Source: Proteles cristata cristata (lineage: Eukaryota > Chordata > Mammalia > Carnivora > Hyaenidae). Taken from it: DNA of 64,000 nucleotides. Positions 44,036 through 55,340 of this stretch are shown here, one piece after another. The stretch lies in contig JAESUZ010002597.1 in the NCBI GenBank assembly GCA_017311185.1, forward strand, positions 199,001 to 263,000, read 5' to 3'. A program made the position numbers and the translations under genes. Each line of letters begins with the position of its first letter. Position 1 is the first letter of the stretch. The notes under the pieces were generated by a model. The model had not been told where the DNA came from and did no database searches. It saw nothing but the letters and a program-made list of their open reading frames with translations.

Positions 44036-44206
44036 TAAGAAACACGTTCTCGCTTGGTCGTGAAGCGGTCTCCACCGCAATGCCTGAATATCAGAGCACC
44101 TCATTGCAAGGCCATCATGTTACAATGAAACTACACCAAATCCACCTCAGTTTCAAAACCAAGAGTTGTCACACAACTTGCACTTCTGTTGAAAAGAGCA
44201 ACATCC

Positions 44207-44434
44207 AGGCGGAGCCTGGGTGGCTCAGTCCATTGAGTGTCTGACTTCGGTTCAGGTCATGATCTTGCTTCTCATGGGTTTGAGCCCCATGTTGGGCTTT
44301 ATGCTGACAGCTGGGAGCCTGGAGCCTGCTTCAGATTCTGTGTGTGTGTCTCTCTCTCCCTCCCCGTCCCCTGCTCATGCTGTTTCTCCCTTTCTCCAAA
44401 ATAAACATTTTTTTAAAATTTTTAAAAAAAGAAA
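44207..44434 (+). mobile_element. Felid SINE, sense, 16-bp target duplication
   Basis: GAAAAGAGCAACATCC (44191-44206) and GAAAATAGCAACATCC (44435-44450) flank it. Head decayed to 'aggcggagcctgggtggctcag'. Confidence 0.95.
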
Positions 44435-44450
44435 GAAAATAGCAACATCC

Positions 44451-44599
44451 TGTAGTCATCGATAATGACTCTAAAGTAGCGTTTAATTTCCTGAGGCATG
44501 AGCCTGATCAAAGGGAACCTGAAAGGTCAGTGATTTGTGTATAGTTTTGTAAAACGACACAGGTATCCATAGATATAAATAGATGTGTCAATGGTATTT
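44451..44599. other. Unique sequence, nothing recognised
   Basis: Short single-copy spacer. Confidence 0.4.
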
Positions 44600-44725
44600 C
44601 TCACTGAACCGCATTCCCTGAGCACCTACTATGTGCTGGACCCCATGATGGGGGTGAAGAAGACTTGTCTTCTGCCCTGGAGGACTCTACAACCTAGTGG
44701 CAGGGATGGATTTGTGCTCTCCAAG
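44600..44725 (-). repeat. L2 3' end, antisense
   Basis: 'ctgagcacctactatgtgctggaccccatgatgggggtgaagaag' then 'cctggaggactctacaacctagtgg' is the antisense L2 end. Confidence 0.8.
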
Positions 44726-44989
44726 AGGTGTGATCATCCATCCTGTGAGATAGAAGCAATCTCTGCAGGTAAATGAAATACAACTGAAATTCACAATGGT
44801 TGGCAATTATCTTGGGGTCATGTAGCCATTAATCAGAGGACCCTGTGGGGACCCCTACCCAAACTGGCCTTACTGAAAAGCATTGTCCTAATCATCATAT
44901 GACACTGTAAACAACGCATAACTGGTCTCTAATAGAAACCCACTATTTTGGAAAATCACTGCAGAATCCATGGGCAAGCGGATCACCAT
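44726..44989. other. Unique sequence, nothing recognised
   Basis: Single-copy; no signal. Confidence 0.4.
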
Positions 44990-45546
44990 TTTCAGTAGGA
45001 AATAGCAGTCCTTCATTCCCTTCTAGAGCCAAACAATATTCCATTGTACATGGGTACCACATTTTGTTTATCCGTTCATGTGCTGGTGGGCATTTGGGCT
45101 ATCTCCATCTTTGGCTATTGCAAATAGTGCTGCTATAACCATGTATGTACAGGTACTTGCTCAAATATTCTATTTTCAGGTCTTTTGGGTGTATACCTGA
45201 GAGTGGAATTGTGGGTTTATGTGATATTTCTAAGTTCAACTTTTCGAGGGACTGCCAAATTGTTTTCCATAAGGACGGAACCATTTTATATTCCGCCTGC
45301 AGTGTACAAGGGTCCCAGTGTCTCCATATTCTCACCAACACTTGTAATCTTCTGGGTTTTGACTGTAGCCATTCCAGGAGGTATAAAGGGGTGCCTCCCT
45401 GTGGCTTTGATATGCATTTCCCTAATGACTAATTTGTCATTTCCCTACGTTCCCAGCTGACTAGTGATGTAGAGCATTTTTCCATGTGCTTATTGGCCAA
45501 GTGCATGTCTCCTCTGGAAAGTTGTATATCAAGCCCTGTGCCCATT

Positions 45547-45771
45547 AAAAAAAATTTTTTAATGTTTATTTTATTTTTGAGCACATGCAGGAGAGAGATA
45601 AAGCGTGAGTGGGGAAGGGGCAGGGAGAGAGGGAGACACAGAATCCGAAGCAGGCTCCAGGCTCTGAGCTGTCAGCTCATAGCCCAACATGGGACTCGAA
45701 CTCATGAACCACGAGATCATGACCTGAGCTAAAGTCAGACGCTTAACTGACTGAGCCACCTAGGCTTCCAG
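45547..45771 (-). mobile_element. Felid SINE, antisense, inside L1
   Basis: TTTTTTAATGTTTATTTTATTTTTGAG tail, 'acatgggactcgaactcatgaaccacgagatcatgacc' and 'actgagccacctagg' head. Divergent for a felid copy (head damaged). No clean target duplication. Confidence 0.92.
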
Positions 45772-46148
45772 GCCTTTTTTAAAAATTGGATTCCTCGTCT
45801 TTTTGTTGTTGTAAGATTCTGTTGTTATTGCTGTAAGAGTTCTTTATAGACTGCAGATACTAGACCTTTATCATATAGATGATCTGTAAAAAGTTCTCAC
45901 TTTCTGTAGGTCTCTGTGCTTACTCCTGACAATGTCCTTTGATGCCCAAAAGTTTTTAACTTTAATGAAGTCCAATTTGTCTATTTTTCCTTTTGCTGTC
46001 TGTGCTTGTGGTGACACTTCAAAGGATCTGTTGTCGAATTAAAGTGAATGGAAATTTACCCCCATACTTTCTTCTAAGACTTCTATAGTTTTGGCTCTTG
46101 AGTTAATTTCCTATATGGTATGAAGTAAAGATTCAGCTTCATGCTTTT

Positions 46149-46204
46149 TTTTTAATTGTTTTATTTTTTATTTTTTTAATAGTTTATTGTCAAGTTGGTT
46201 TCCA
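46149..46204 (-). mobile_element. Minimal felid L1 3'-tail insertion, 9-bp target duplication
   Basis: CATGCTTTT occurs at 46140-46148 and 46205-46213; removing the interval restores continuous L1 antisense text ('cagcttcatgcttttgtaggta'). The insert is a T-rich run and then TTTATTGTCAAGTTGGTTTCCA, the reverse complement of the extreme 3' end of the felid L1 (compare 'tgtggaaactaatttgacaataaaa' at 12934-12956). Only about 22 bp of element plus tail were copied. Confidence 0.75.
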
Positions 46205-46330
46205 CATGCTTTTGTAGGTACATATCCAATTGCACCACTGGCATTTATTGAAGAGACTTTATTTTCTCCACTGAATGGTCCTGACACTCTTGTTAAAAAT
46301 TAATTTGCCATAGATTTAATTGAGACACTT

Positions 46331-46879
46331 TTCTGCCTCAGCTTTTGTGACTTAACACTCTGGCCTCTCTCTATGCACTTTGCAGGCCCAACACATTGCA
46401 CCCAGCCGTTAAGGCTCAGTTCTCTACATATTTTCTTGTCCCTCCATGCTTGTGCTTTAGGCAATATCTAGCTTAATTACCACTCATTTACAGATAACTC
46501 ATTCATGTGGATTTCTTGCTAATCACTTTCCTCAGAGCTTCAAACATATACATTCAACTGCTACCTTGCATGGATGTACTTAGATATAACAAAGTTATCT
46601 CAAAATTCACATGTCCAGACCCAAACTATGGATCTTCCCCCCAGATCCAGTTCTCTTCTGATGGCCCCTATCTTAGTGAATGGCATCATCAGTTCTCTTA
46701 TTTCACAAGCCCAGAATTTAGAAGTCAGTCCTTCTTCCTAATTTCCCAAGACTGATCAAAGCCTGTGTATTATATATCTTATCAATCTCCCAAATCCACT
46801 CACTCCTCTCATTCTCTACCAGCACCATACAGTATTTGAGGACTATGTAAAAAAAAAAATCCATAAACTTATTGAGGAG
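46331..46879. other. Unique sequence, nothing recognised
   Basis: An 82-codon plus frame at 46507-46755 has no resemblance I can name. An A-run lies near 46850. Confidence 0.35.
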
Positions 46880-47988
46880 CATAGCATTATTTAAAAAAAC
46901 AAATGAAAGGACATACCATGTCCATGGATGGGAAAGTTAATGTTGTACAGATGTCAATACCTCCCAATTATACATTTAATTCAGTTGGAATCAAAGTAAT
47001 TATTCATGCACAAGAAAAAACATCATTATTGGTTACGTACTAAATGTTCGTTGGTAAGTATTAAATGACAAGGAAACTTAAAAATTCTTCTGCTAATTAA
47101 CTAGGCAAGACTATTGAAGATGTTATGAAAAAGAATAATGAATAACAAACTGGCAAATACAAAAACATAGCATAAAACTGTAATTAGTAGGCCAATATGT
47201 TACTGACATAAGAATAGACAAAGAAATCAATGGAACAGGTCACTTTTCTGGAATTTCAGATTCTTGAGAAAATGATTGCAATCAGCAGCCTTAGAAAAAC
47301 CAGTTAGCTCTTTAGAAAAATAAAATGTGATTAATATCTTATACTAATATCTTATACTAGATAAAAATAACTTCTAAATCAATACCAAATTGTGTAAGAA
47401 GTGAAAGGCTAAGTATCTGAGTAGAATATTAACTAGTTATGTGTTTTTAAGGGGGAAAAGACATTTCTAAGCCCAAATAGCATAATGGACAAGAGTGGTG
47501 GGTTTGAATGCACAACAGTGGAAGAAACATGATATCCTACAAATAACTAAAATCAAAAGGTACACATCAAATTAAACAAAATGCGGAATATCGTATATAC
47601 AGAAGGCTAAACTCGAAAGAGGGTTTACAAGTCAGTAAACAAAGTGAAAACTCTGATAAACAGTTAGAATCGAAACAGCTGATTCACAAGAGAAGAAATC
47701 AACAACTGGCAAACCAGTGATGTGTTTCACATCACTAGTAATTTTGAAAATACAAATTAAGACAATTAATTACTATTCCTCTCATCATTCAAAGAGTCAG
47801 CAAAACAGAAAAATCATCATAGACACTTTGAAATACTGCTGGAGGTAAGATAAATGGATATACTCTTCTTAGAGTTTTAATCTGGCAAAATGTATCAATA
47901 GTCTTGAATATGTCTTTTATTTTGAACTAGTAACTGCACTGTTAGGAATTTTCTCCAGCCTAAGAAAATGACCTGAGGTGTCCTCTAC

Positions 47989-47994
<6 letters not shown>

Positions 47995-48033
<39 letters not shown>

Positions 48034-48135
48034 ATATATATGATATACACACCAATATATACATATATATATACACATTTAGAATACACATACATGTATA
48101 TGTACATATGTGTATATATCTGTATGTATATGGCT
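47995..48135. repeat. (TG)n and TATA/TACA-rich microsatellite
   Basis: About 17 TG units (47997-48030) followed by an ATAC/ATAT-rich interval to about 48135. The Cys/Val and Tyr/Ile-rich frame across it is artefact. Confidence 0.93.
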
Positions 48136-48204
48136 ATTTATTACAAGGTTTCATGTAATATAGCCACAACTGAAAACAGTAAGCAGGTTTTAAAAGTCTG
48201 AATG

Positions 48205-48435
48205 TGGGGCGCCTGGGTGGCTTAGTTGGTTAAGCGTCCGACTTTCGCTTAGGTCATGATCTCGCGGGTCGTGGGTTCAAGCCCCGCATCGGGCTCTGTG
48301 CTGACTGCCAGCTCAGAGCCTGGAGCCTGTTTCGGTCTGTGACTCCCTCTCTCTCTGACCCTCCCCTGCTCACGCTGTCTCTCCCTATCTCTCCTAGAAA
48401 TAAATAAAAAACATTAAAAAAATAAATAAATAAAA
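48205..48435 (+). mobile_element. Younger felid SINE, sense, 14-bp target duplication
   Basis: TAAAAGTCTGAATG at 48191-48204 and 48436-48449, exact. Carries the younger marks in sense: 'cgctTAGGTCATGATC', GTGCTGACTGCCAGC and TCTCCTAGAAATAAAT. Confidence 0.97.
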
Positions 48436-48504
48436 TAAAAGTCTGAATGCACTAGGTATACATAATATGATGGAATACTGTACAGATGTCGAATACATTA
48501 TTTT

Positions 48505-48743
48505 AATTTTCTTAAATGTTTATTTATTTTTAAACTTTTAAAAAAATTTTGGCTTAATTTTGAGAAAGAGACAGAGCATGAATGGGAGAGGGGCAGAGAG
48601 AGAGGGAGACACAGAATCCAAAGCAGGTTCCAAGCCGGCATCTGTCAGCACAGACCCGGATTCAAGACTCAAACTCACGAACCACAAGGTTGTGAACTGA
48701 GCCAAAGTCTGTTGCTTAATTGACTGAGCCAACCAAGTGCCCC
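48505..48743 (-). mobile_element. Felid SINE, antisense, downstream member of a dimer
   Basis: Tail TTTCTTAAATGTTTATTTATTT with an extra 'aaacttttaaaaaaattttgg' insertion; head 'actgagccaaccaagtgcccc' abuts the tail of the next SINE without intervening target sequence. Confidence 0.9.
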
Positions 48744-48955
48744 TAATGTTTATTTATTGTTGAGAGAGAGAAAGAGAGAGAGAGACAGTGCAAGCAGGGG
48801 AGGGGCAGAGAGAGAGGGAGACAGAATCTGAAACAGGCTCCAGGCTCTGAGCTGTCAGTACAGAGACCGACATGGGGCTCAAACCCACGAACCGTGAGAT
48901 CATGATGTGAGCCAAAGTCGATCGCTTAACTGACTGAGCCACCGAGGCGCTTTTT
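48744..48955 (-). mobile_element. Felid SINE, antisense, upstream member of a dimer
   Basis: TAATGTTTATTTATTGTTGAG tail and 'actgagccaccgaggcgc' head. GAATACATTATTTT (48491-48504) and GAATACACTATTTT (48956-48969) bracket both SINEs together. Confidence 0.92.
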
Positions 48956-49100
48956 GAATACACTATTTTAAAAGAATATTTAATAAAATAAAGAAATGCT
49001 TATAGTACAGTGCAGTGGGAGGAAGAGAAGGTAGAGAAATATATAGAATTAATGGGTGAGAAGAAATACAGCAAAGTCCCATCAATAATTTTTCCTGAAA

Positions 49101-49839
49101 GCTGAGCTTATAGTGACTTTGATGTATTTGCCACCCCTTCTATCATGTTCCTGATTTTCCATCTAAAGAAAAGTATTTTCGTTACTTAAAAAAAATGTTA
49201 ACATAAATGCATTATTCTCGTAAAGCTTTCAAGTCACGGGGTAAAAATCCACAGTCCCTCTTCGCCTCTTGCCCCTACTTGCCTCTCCAGGAGTGATTAC
49301 TGTTAAATTTCATATATGCCCTTCCGGACATTTCTCTGTGTTCATAATATATGAATAAATGTGGTAACTGCTTTCTCAACAACCAAGGCTATTCTAATAC
49401 AAAATTAAATGGAATTAGGGGAGCATTGAAAGGGCTGGCTAGGTATTTTCGCCGATCGTCCAAAGACTAAAACTTGAAGAGGGACATCTTTGCCTTTACG
49501 TCAGAGTAAGGTCACACTCTTCAAGTTTGGAATGAGCAGGACAGGATGGGGATAGGGAAAATGGGGCGCAGGGTACCCTCGCGGATAGCTCAAGTACCGT
49601 ATAAGCGGACGATACCGTGTCCTTTCCTCTATTTATATTAGAAAATGTTAAACACACCCCCGTGGTGCTCTTTCATGGCTGTTTTTTCATACGTGTGTTT
49701 GGGAGAGTAAAAATAATGTTTGAAATACAGATAAAAATGAAGGAGAGGATCCCCTGCACAATGGGAAGACAGAACAAGCCAAGCTGACTGTCCCTGTCCC
49801 CAAGCCAAGCCCTGTCTGTTCCAGCGCAGCAAGGTGAAG
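49101..49839. other. Unique sequence, nothing recognised
   Basis: Single-copy sequence with retained CpGs near 49441-49620 ('tttcgccgatcgtcc', 'ctcgcggatagc'). No gene signal. Confidence 0.35.
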
Positions 49840-50560
49840 CTGAGGATATTAACGCGGCTCTAATCCCATTCTACTTTATGACTAGCTCGAGAAATGACCT
49901 CTAGCGAGCTCTGGTCCTTGTTCTATCCAGCAACTAGATTTTTCTTACAGAAAATAAATTAAAAAGGTGTGACCTTGCTGAAGGCTTGCCGAGAAAATGA
50001 GGTACATCTTGTCACAGGCAGAGGAGCCTATTTGTTCAATTTGAAAGGCTGCCGCTTTGCTCCGATTAGAAGTTAAGATAAAGGCCGGGGATGAAAAGAA
50101 GAGAAACATTTCTAAGCGAGGAAATTAAAGGGCTACATTGGAGACCCTTTCAGCACTACAGTGGGCTTTTTGTGTGGGGTTTATCGGGCCCCATCAGCCC
50201 CACCCTGTCCCTGTGCTTGGGGCTCCCTCTCCTCCGAGCACACAAAAGCCAGGCCTGTAGGGAGCCCGCGGAGGCCCCCCGCTGATAGCCATCAGTGGCA
50301 CCCACCCCCCTCCAGCGCAGCTCGCAAAGTGACCCACCCAAATTTTATTCACTGGGTAAAAGACTCAAAGTCATGTCATCCGTTTCACCAAAGGGACTCG
50401 GTCGACAAGCTTCCTATCTTCCCGGCTGACACATGTATCACATCTCGGAGAATTCCTCCCAAATTCACTCGAATAAATGGACACCGAAGCGCCTCCGTGT
50501 CCATAGCAGATTCAAGCCAACTGAAATTTCCACCCCAAAGCCCCTGAAGCAAAGAGACCT
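49840..50560. other. Unique block, possibly constrained noncoding
   Basis: Repeat-free. Includes 'aaattaaaaaggtgtgaccttgctgaag' near 49954 (AGGTGTGA is a T-box half-site), 'cagaggagcctatttgttcaatttg' near 50024, and 'cgattagaagttaagataaaggcc' near 50063 (AGATAA, GATA-like). A 128-codon plus frame at 50161-50547 overlaps other frames and is unassignable. Confidence 0.4.
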
Positions 50561-51831
50561 TCTTTCAGCTTCTCTCTTCATTTGGTAGCCATCTTTCACA
50601 TTCTAGGATGTCTTTCTACTTCTAAGGTGATAGATCATCTGGGAAAAGTGGAGGCGGGGTGGGGGGAATGCGGGCCTTTTCTACACGCTGTAAGTGTATA
50701 TCCAACAGCCTGTTGTCAGGTTCTCTTTGCCGAGTGAGGGTCAAAGGAGAGCTGCAGAGGCCACACTTCTCAACCTGGAAGTCCACTCCTTGATGGTATG
50801 AGACAAACTCACCTTCCCAGGTTTCTCGCTCCTTCTTCCTTCCCACCCCGCCCCTGCTCGAGCCGCTCATACTGCCGGGTTTTCTTTCTTCACCTTGTTT
50901 ACACTGCCTGGTGTCTTTCTTTGCTGAGATCTGCCTACCCGGATGCTGTGTGTGTGAGGGGCGCCATGACAGTTGTAGCACAGACTGAATAGCATAAACG
51001 ATAGAAATTTATTTTCTGGAAATGTATTTGCTCTTGACCCATGAGGGCCGGGGCCATATGGACCAGGTCTCCGTCATCTCCGTAGAGCCTGTAGGAGTTC
51101 TCTGCTCGGTGTCTCCTCCATCACTGTCTCCTCCATCACTGTCTCCTCCCACAGGGCCCAGAGTTGCTTCTCATTCTCAGTAGGCCCTCAAAGAAGGTCC
51201 GTTGCCATTGGAGTTTACAGGAATGTCCCGGAAGCAGAGCAAGATCCTGAGGAGTCTTCGATTTTTTGAGAATAAGTTCGCTTTCTCCATTCGGGTTGTA
51301 GCGCTGCGTACATCAACGTGGAGTCATCTGAGAACTCGTGATAGTCATGTCCCTGAGGATACATCTGTGGAAATGGGTGTAGCAATAATGGGCTCAGAAG
51401 TAAGGCCATGTATCATCAACCTGGCCGTAGATTGGGGTCCCGGCTCTGGTATTTATCTGCACAAATGATTTCCCTTCCCTGGGCCCTGTTAACCTATTTG
51501 AAATATACCTCCAAGAATGAAACACCACGCTCCATCCCCAAGACTGAGAGGGAAAATAACCTCATCCGAGTGAGCTCAAGCAGTCATTCCAAAGTGGCTG
51601 AGTCCAGTGTTATTTTCCTCTGCATGAAAATAATGAGGGAATTGAAGGGGGTTGTTCCTAAGCAAGGACAGAAGAGAGTCACCGAGTCCGGTGGCAAATA
51701 CCATTAGACCCAGGAATATCTACTGTTCCATTTTAAGGTGACTTCTCTCTCGTGATCTAAACACCATTCCTTTCTTTTCTCAAACCTTAGCCAAGTCTGC
51801 TGGGCACAGGAAGGGCTTATGTGAGTGGGTT
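50561..51831. other. Unique sequence with a small tandem repeat
   Basis: TGTCTCCTCCATCAC is repeated about 2.7 times at 51108-51152. Open frames of 60-119 codons on both strands overlap and show no domain. Confidence 0.4.
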
Positions 51832-52054
51832 GTTTCTTTTAAATTTTTTTGATGTTTATTTCTTTTTGAGAGAGAGAAAGACAGAGCACAAGTGGGGGAG
51901 GAACAGAGAGAGGTGGAGACACAGAATCTGAAGCAGGTTCCAGGCTTTGAGCTGTCAGCACAGAGTCCTATGCGGGGCTCGAACTCAGGAACCATGAGGT
52001 CATGACCTGAGCCAAAGACAGACACTTAACCGACTGAGCCACCTAGGCGTCCCC
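51832..52054 (-). mobile_element. Felid SINE, antisense, 14-bp target duplication
   Basis: TATGTGAGTGGGTT at 51818-51831 and 52055-52068, exact. Head 'actgagccacctaggcgtccc'. Confidence 0.96.
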
Positions 52055-52189
52055 TATGTGAGTGGGTTTTAATGCAGAAATCAAGAGGCCTCAGTCTCAT
52101 AGCTGAGCTGAAGGATTTGGGGTTGGGGACAGCATGGAAGTATGTCAAAGGATTACACAGAATGACACAACAAAACAAAGACCAGAATC

Positions 52190-52667
52190 GGGGCACCTGG
52201 GTGGCTTAGTCGGTTAAGCGTTAGACTTCGGCTCAGGTCACAATCGCCATGGTTTGTGAATTCAAGCCCTGCGTCAGGCTCTGTGCTGACAGCTTGGAGC
52301 CTGGAGCTGCTTCAGATTCTGTGTCCCCCTCTCACTCTGCCCCTCCCCTGCTCTCGCTCTGTTTCTCTCTGTCTTTCAAAAATAAATAAAACGCTAGAAA
52401 ATTAAAAAAAAAAGGGGGGGGGCACCTGGGTGGCTTAGTTGGTTAAGCGTCCGACTTTCGCTTAGGTCATGATCTCGCGGTTCGTGGGTTCGAGCCCCGC
52501 GTCGGGCTCTGTGCTGACTGCCAGCTCAGAGCCTGGAGCCTGTTTCAGAGTCTGTGTCTCCCTCTCTCTCTGACCCTCCCCTGCTCACGCTCTCTCTCTC
52601 TCTCTCTCCTAGAAATAAAATATATCTATACATATAAAAAAAAGAAAATTAAAAAAAACAACAACAA
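52190..52667 (+). mobile_element. Felid SINE, sense, split in its A-tail by a younger SINE
   Basis: Head GGGGCACCTGGGTGGCTTAGT, body to 52396, then tail AAATTAAAAAAAAA interrupted at 52412 and resumed at 52644. Flanks 'ccagaatc' (52182-52189) and 'acagaatc' (52667-52674) are the outer target. Confidence 0.9.
52412..52643 (+). mobile_element. Younger felid SINE nested in the A-tail of another
   Basis: GAAAATTAAAAAAAA at 52397-52411 and 52644-52658 is its target duplication. Carries 'cgcttaggtcatgatctcgcgg', GTGCTGACTGCCAGC and CTCCTAGAAATAAAA. The head has an extra G-run (about nine G). Confidence 0.96.
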
Positions 52668-52674
52668 CAGAATC

Positions 52675-53558
52675 ATATGGGTTGGAAAAAGTGCCCCTCC
52701 TCTCCCCCAGTGCCACTGCTCACCAACTAAGTCAAGGAGTTAGCCACTCCCTACCTTCCAAAATCTCCTGAGAGGTTAGGAAGCTCATGGGGCTTGGAAT
52801 GGGGTCAGGTCAATTTCTTCTGGTTCTTAAGGGACAGGATATCTCAGCCAACGTCTGAATTAGGCTGATATCAATACTCATAGCCTCTTCCAATATCAGC
52901 CTTCCAATCAAATTGTGTTTCACAAACATTTAAACATAATTGGCAATCATTTTTAGTTTTGAGACAATCTTTTTAAGAAAAAACCTGAGCCTCATAACAT
53001 ATCTCTGCCCCCTCACCCCGAACATACCTCTCTTTAGATGAATGTACTACATAGTGTGGCTTGTCCAGAAAAACAATTCCTTGAACAAAGCCCAAAAGTC
53101 TTAATTTCAGCATGATGATCCCTGGGCTTAACCTTATTATGTAGGTATTATTTAGCATTCTAGGAGTGTTAGATGCTTGGTCACTTGCAGGAACACAGAG
53201 GAAATGCTACCAACTACCGGGAAAGCCAGCCATCAGAAATGCCTGCTCCTTACAGTGGCCGGTGCCAAGGAGGAGAATTATGGTGCCCTCAGAATATCGC
53301 TAAACATCGTCAAGAGCCAATGGCAGTGTCTAACCTTAAACGACTCCTGGCTGAGACTGCAGGCTGAGGTTGCCTCGTGAATATTTCCCCTGACATAGTT
53401 CTTTGGAGTCCTTCGCGTTCACCTTCCATTAAATGGGGGTCCAAGGAGTGTTTGTAAGATACTTGGTATGCCATGCCATTTAATAAAGTGTTCATGGTGT
53501 CACTGGGTCCCAATTTATTTACTCTCTCTGCATCTATATTTTATGTGAGACCAAAGAA
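52675..53558. other. Unique sequence, nothing recognised
   Basis: Single-copy; short overlapping frames at 53173-53513 with no resemblance. Confidence 0.35.
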
Positions 53559-53576
53559 TGAGCTCTATTACCTTTT

Positions 53577-53782
53577 TAAAAATTAAAAAAAAAAATTGGG
53601 AGGGAGGGGGAGAGAGAGGATGTGTGTGAGAGCTGGGGGAGAGGGAGAGGAAGAGAGACTTTTAAGCAGGCTCCACACTCAGTGCAGAGCCTGCTGCAGA
53701 GCTTGATCCCACGACCCTGGGATCATGACCTGAGCTGAAATCAGGAGTCGGAGGCTCAACTGACTGAGCCACCCAGGCTCCC
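53577..53782 (-). mobile_element. Older carnivore SINE, antisense, 18-bp target duplication
   Basis: TGAGCTCTATTACCTTTT (53559-53576) and TGAGCTCTATTCCCTTTT (53783-53800). Body has 'gcaggctccacactcagtgcagagcctgctgcagagc' and 'tgagctgaaatcaggagtcgg', an older CanSINE form distinct from the common felid copies. Confidence 0.94.
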
Positions 53783-53814
53783 TGAGCTCTATTCCCTTTT
53801 ATGTCTCTGTACTG

Positions 53815-54095
53815 ACAATAATAATAATAATCATAACGATAGCTACCAGTTTTGAGTGCTTATTAAGTGTTCAATCATATTCGAAGCACTTTATAGGCTT
53901 TGTCTTTTCGACCTTCTCTGTAATGATCCTAGGAACTGAGCACTGTTATTTCCCCAGACTTACACATGAGGACAGTGGAGCTTAGAGAAATTAAGCATCT
54001 CCCCAAGACCTAGGTCCCATAGCGAGGAAGACAGACAGGATTCAGATCCAGAGCTTGGGATTCTCTCCATAGACCATGCTTTTATCTATAATCCA
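53815..54095 (-). repeat. MIR SINE, antisense, near full length
   Basis: Starts with AATAATAATAATAATCATAA (MIR tail), then 'gagtgcttattaagtgttc', 'ctgtaatgatcctaggaactgagcactgttatttcccc', 'gaggacagtggagcttagag' and 'caggattcagatccagagc'. Confidence 0.85.
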
Positions 54096-55340
54096 ACATA
54101 TGCCCAACAATGCTGGTGTGGGGGAAGGGTAATGTGGCTAAACTAGTCTGTGGTTCATGCCTTGAACTTCTACTCAAACATATTTCCACCTGTCATTGTC
54201 AACAGAAGTAAGAAGCGGACCAGGGTATCCCTGATGCGCCTTTATGGAAATGGTTTTCCATTTGAGGGAATGAAAAGTCACTGGTCATAGACCCAGGATC
54301 CAAAGGAGCAATTGTAGTGGGCACCAAGGCCTGCCGGTAGCATCAGATAAAACAAATGCCAGATTATTACCTTGATCAAAACAACTGCCAGGGATGATGT
54401 AAAAACCCAAGAAATTTTTTAACCTACATTAAATGTAGGGGTTTTAGGAATTCAGGGGCAGGGAGATGCGTGGGGAAGGCACATTATCACCTACCACCTC
54501 TCACTAGTCCCACGGCCCTCCTTCCCCCCACTCCTCCTTATGCCCCCCCACATCTTACTCAGAGCCCCTCCAACTCCCCAAGAGCCTTCCAGAGTCTCAA
54601 TTTCTATCCCAAGCACTTCAAACATTTTCACTGCAGGGAAAGATGAGATCCGGTGGGGAACTACTTTTCCATTTCATTTTCTGGGGCCAATATGCAAATG
54701 ACTGGCTGTAGAGAACAAAGTGGGGGTGGGGTGAGGGGGGTCCTTATAAGGGCCTCATGACTCTGTGAATCAGTTGCTGTACTGATTTGCCCTTCACTCT
54801 GTTTCCTTAGATCCCACCTCACGGAAGTGGGATTTTTGCTTTTCGATTTGAGTTGGACCTTCAGGTACTTCAGTGTTTGGAGACCACAGCCCAAGATGAG
54901 AGATTCAGAGAGTGCTTCCAGCAGACAATCTCTTGTCCCCCACCTTTGAGCACCTCACTTATGACCCACCTCTCCATGTGGAAGCCCATGTCTAAGGTCA
55001 CAGTGGAGCCCACAGAGACCTGCGCAGAGCTGACACTCATTCAACCCATGGCTGGAACTTAAGTAGAATGTAGAAATACATTTGGTGTTAACCAAATTCA
55101 TTCCTGGGGAGCTTCTCTGAGCAAAGGAGGGAGATGTCTTTGCTCTAATCTAAACATTGACTCAAAAGCAGCTGAGTTCCGGTTTCTATCTCCAGGATTC
55201 CTGGAATCGTGTCGTAAGTGACACAAAAGCTTGTTGAAGGAAATAGGATGAAGTAAAAGAGAGGAAAAGCAAGGGAGAGAAAGGCAGGGAGCTACCTTTT
55301 CTTGAGGACTCACTGTGTACCAGCCACTAAGATAACCAAT
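54096..55340. other. Unique sequence, nothing recognised
   Basis: Single-copy with a C-rich patch near 54510-54560 and a GGGGTGGGGTGAGGGGGG run near 54721. A 156-codon minus frame (55098-55568) overlaps a 68-codon plus frame and has no domain. Confidence 0.35.

Larger units (their letters stand above)
44990..46330 (-). mobile_element. Old LINE-1, antisense (3' UTR and ORF2 end), with two later insertions
   Basis: 'caatattccattgtacatgggtaccac', 'ttggctattgcaaatagtgctgc', 'tggctttgatatgcatttccctaatgac', 'tgtgcccatt' then, past the SINE, 'ttctttatagactgcagatactagacctttatc', 'tgatgcccaaaagtttttaactttaatgaagtcc' and 'ctgacactcttgttaaaaat' run in antisense order over about 1.1 kb of element. A SINE (45547-45771) and a tiny L1 tail (46149-46204) interrupt it. 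Confidence 0.9.
46880..49100 (+). repeat. Ancient LINE-1/HAL1-type ORF2 relic, sense, with SINE and microsatellite insertions
   Basis: 'ggacataccatgtccatggatgggaaagttaatgttg', 'aagaaatcaatggaaca', 'aacatcactagtaattttgaaaatacaaattaa', 'ctgctggaggtaagataaatgg', 'tggcaaaatgtatcaatagtc', 'actgttaggaattttctcc' and, past the microsatellite and SINE, 'tacataatatgatggaatactgtacag' keep ORF2 order. All frames are stop-ridden. Confidence 0.75.
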
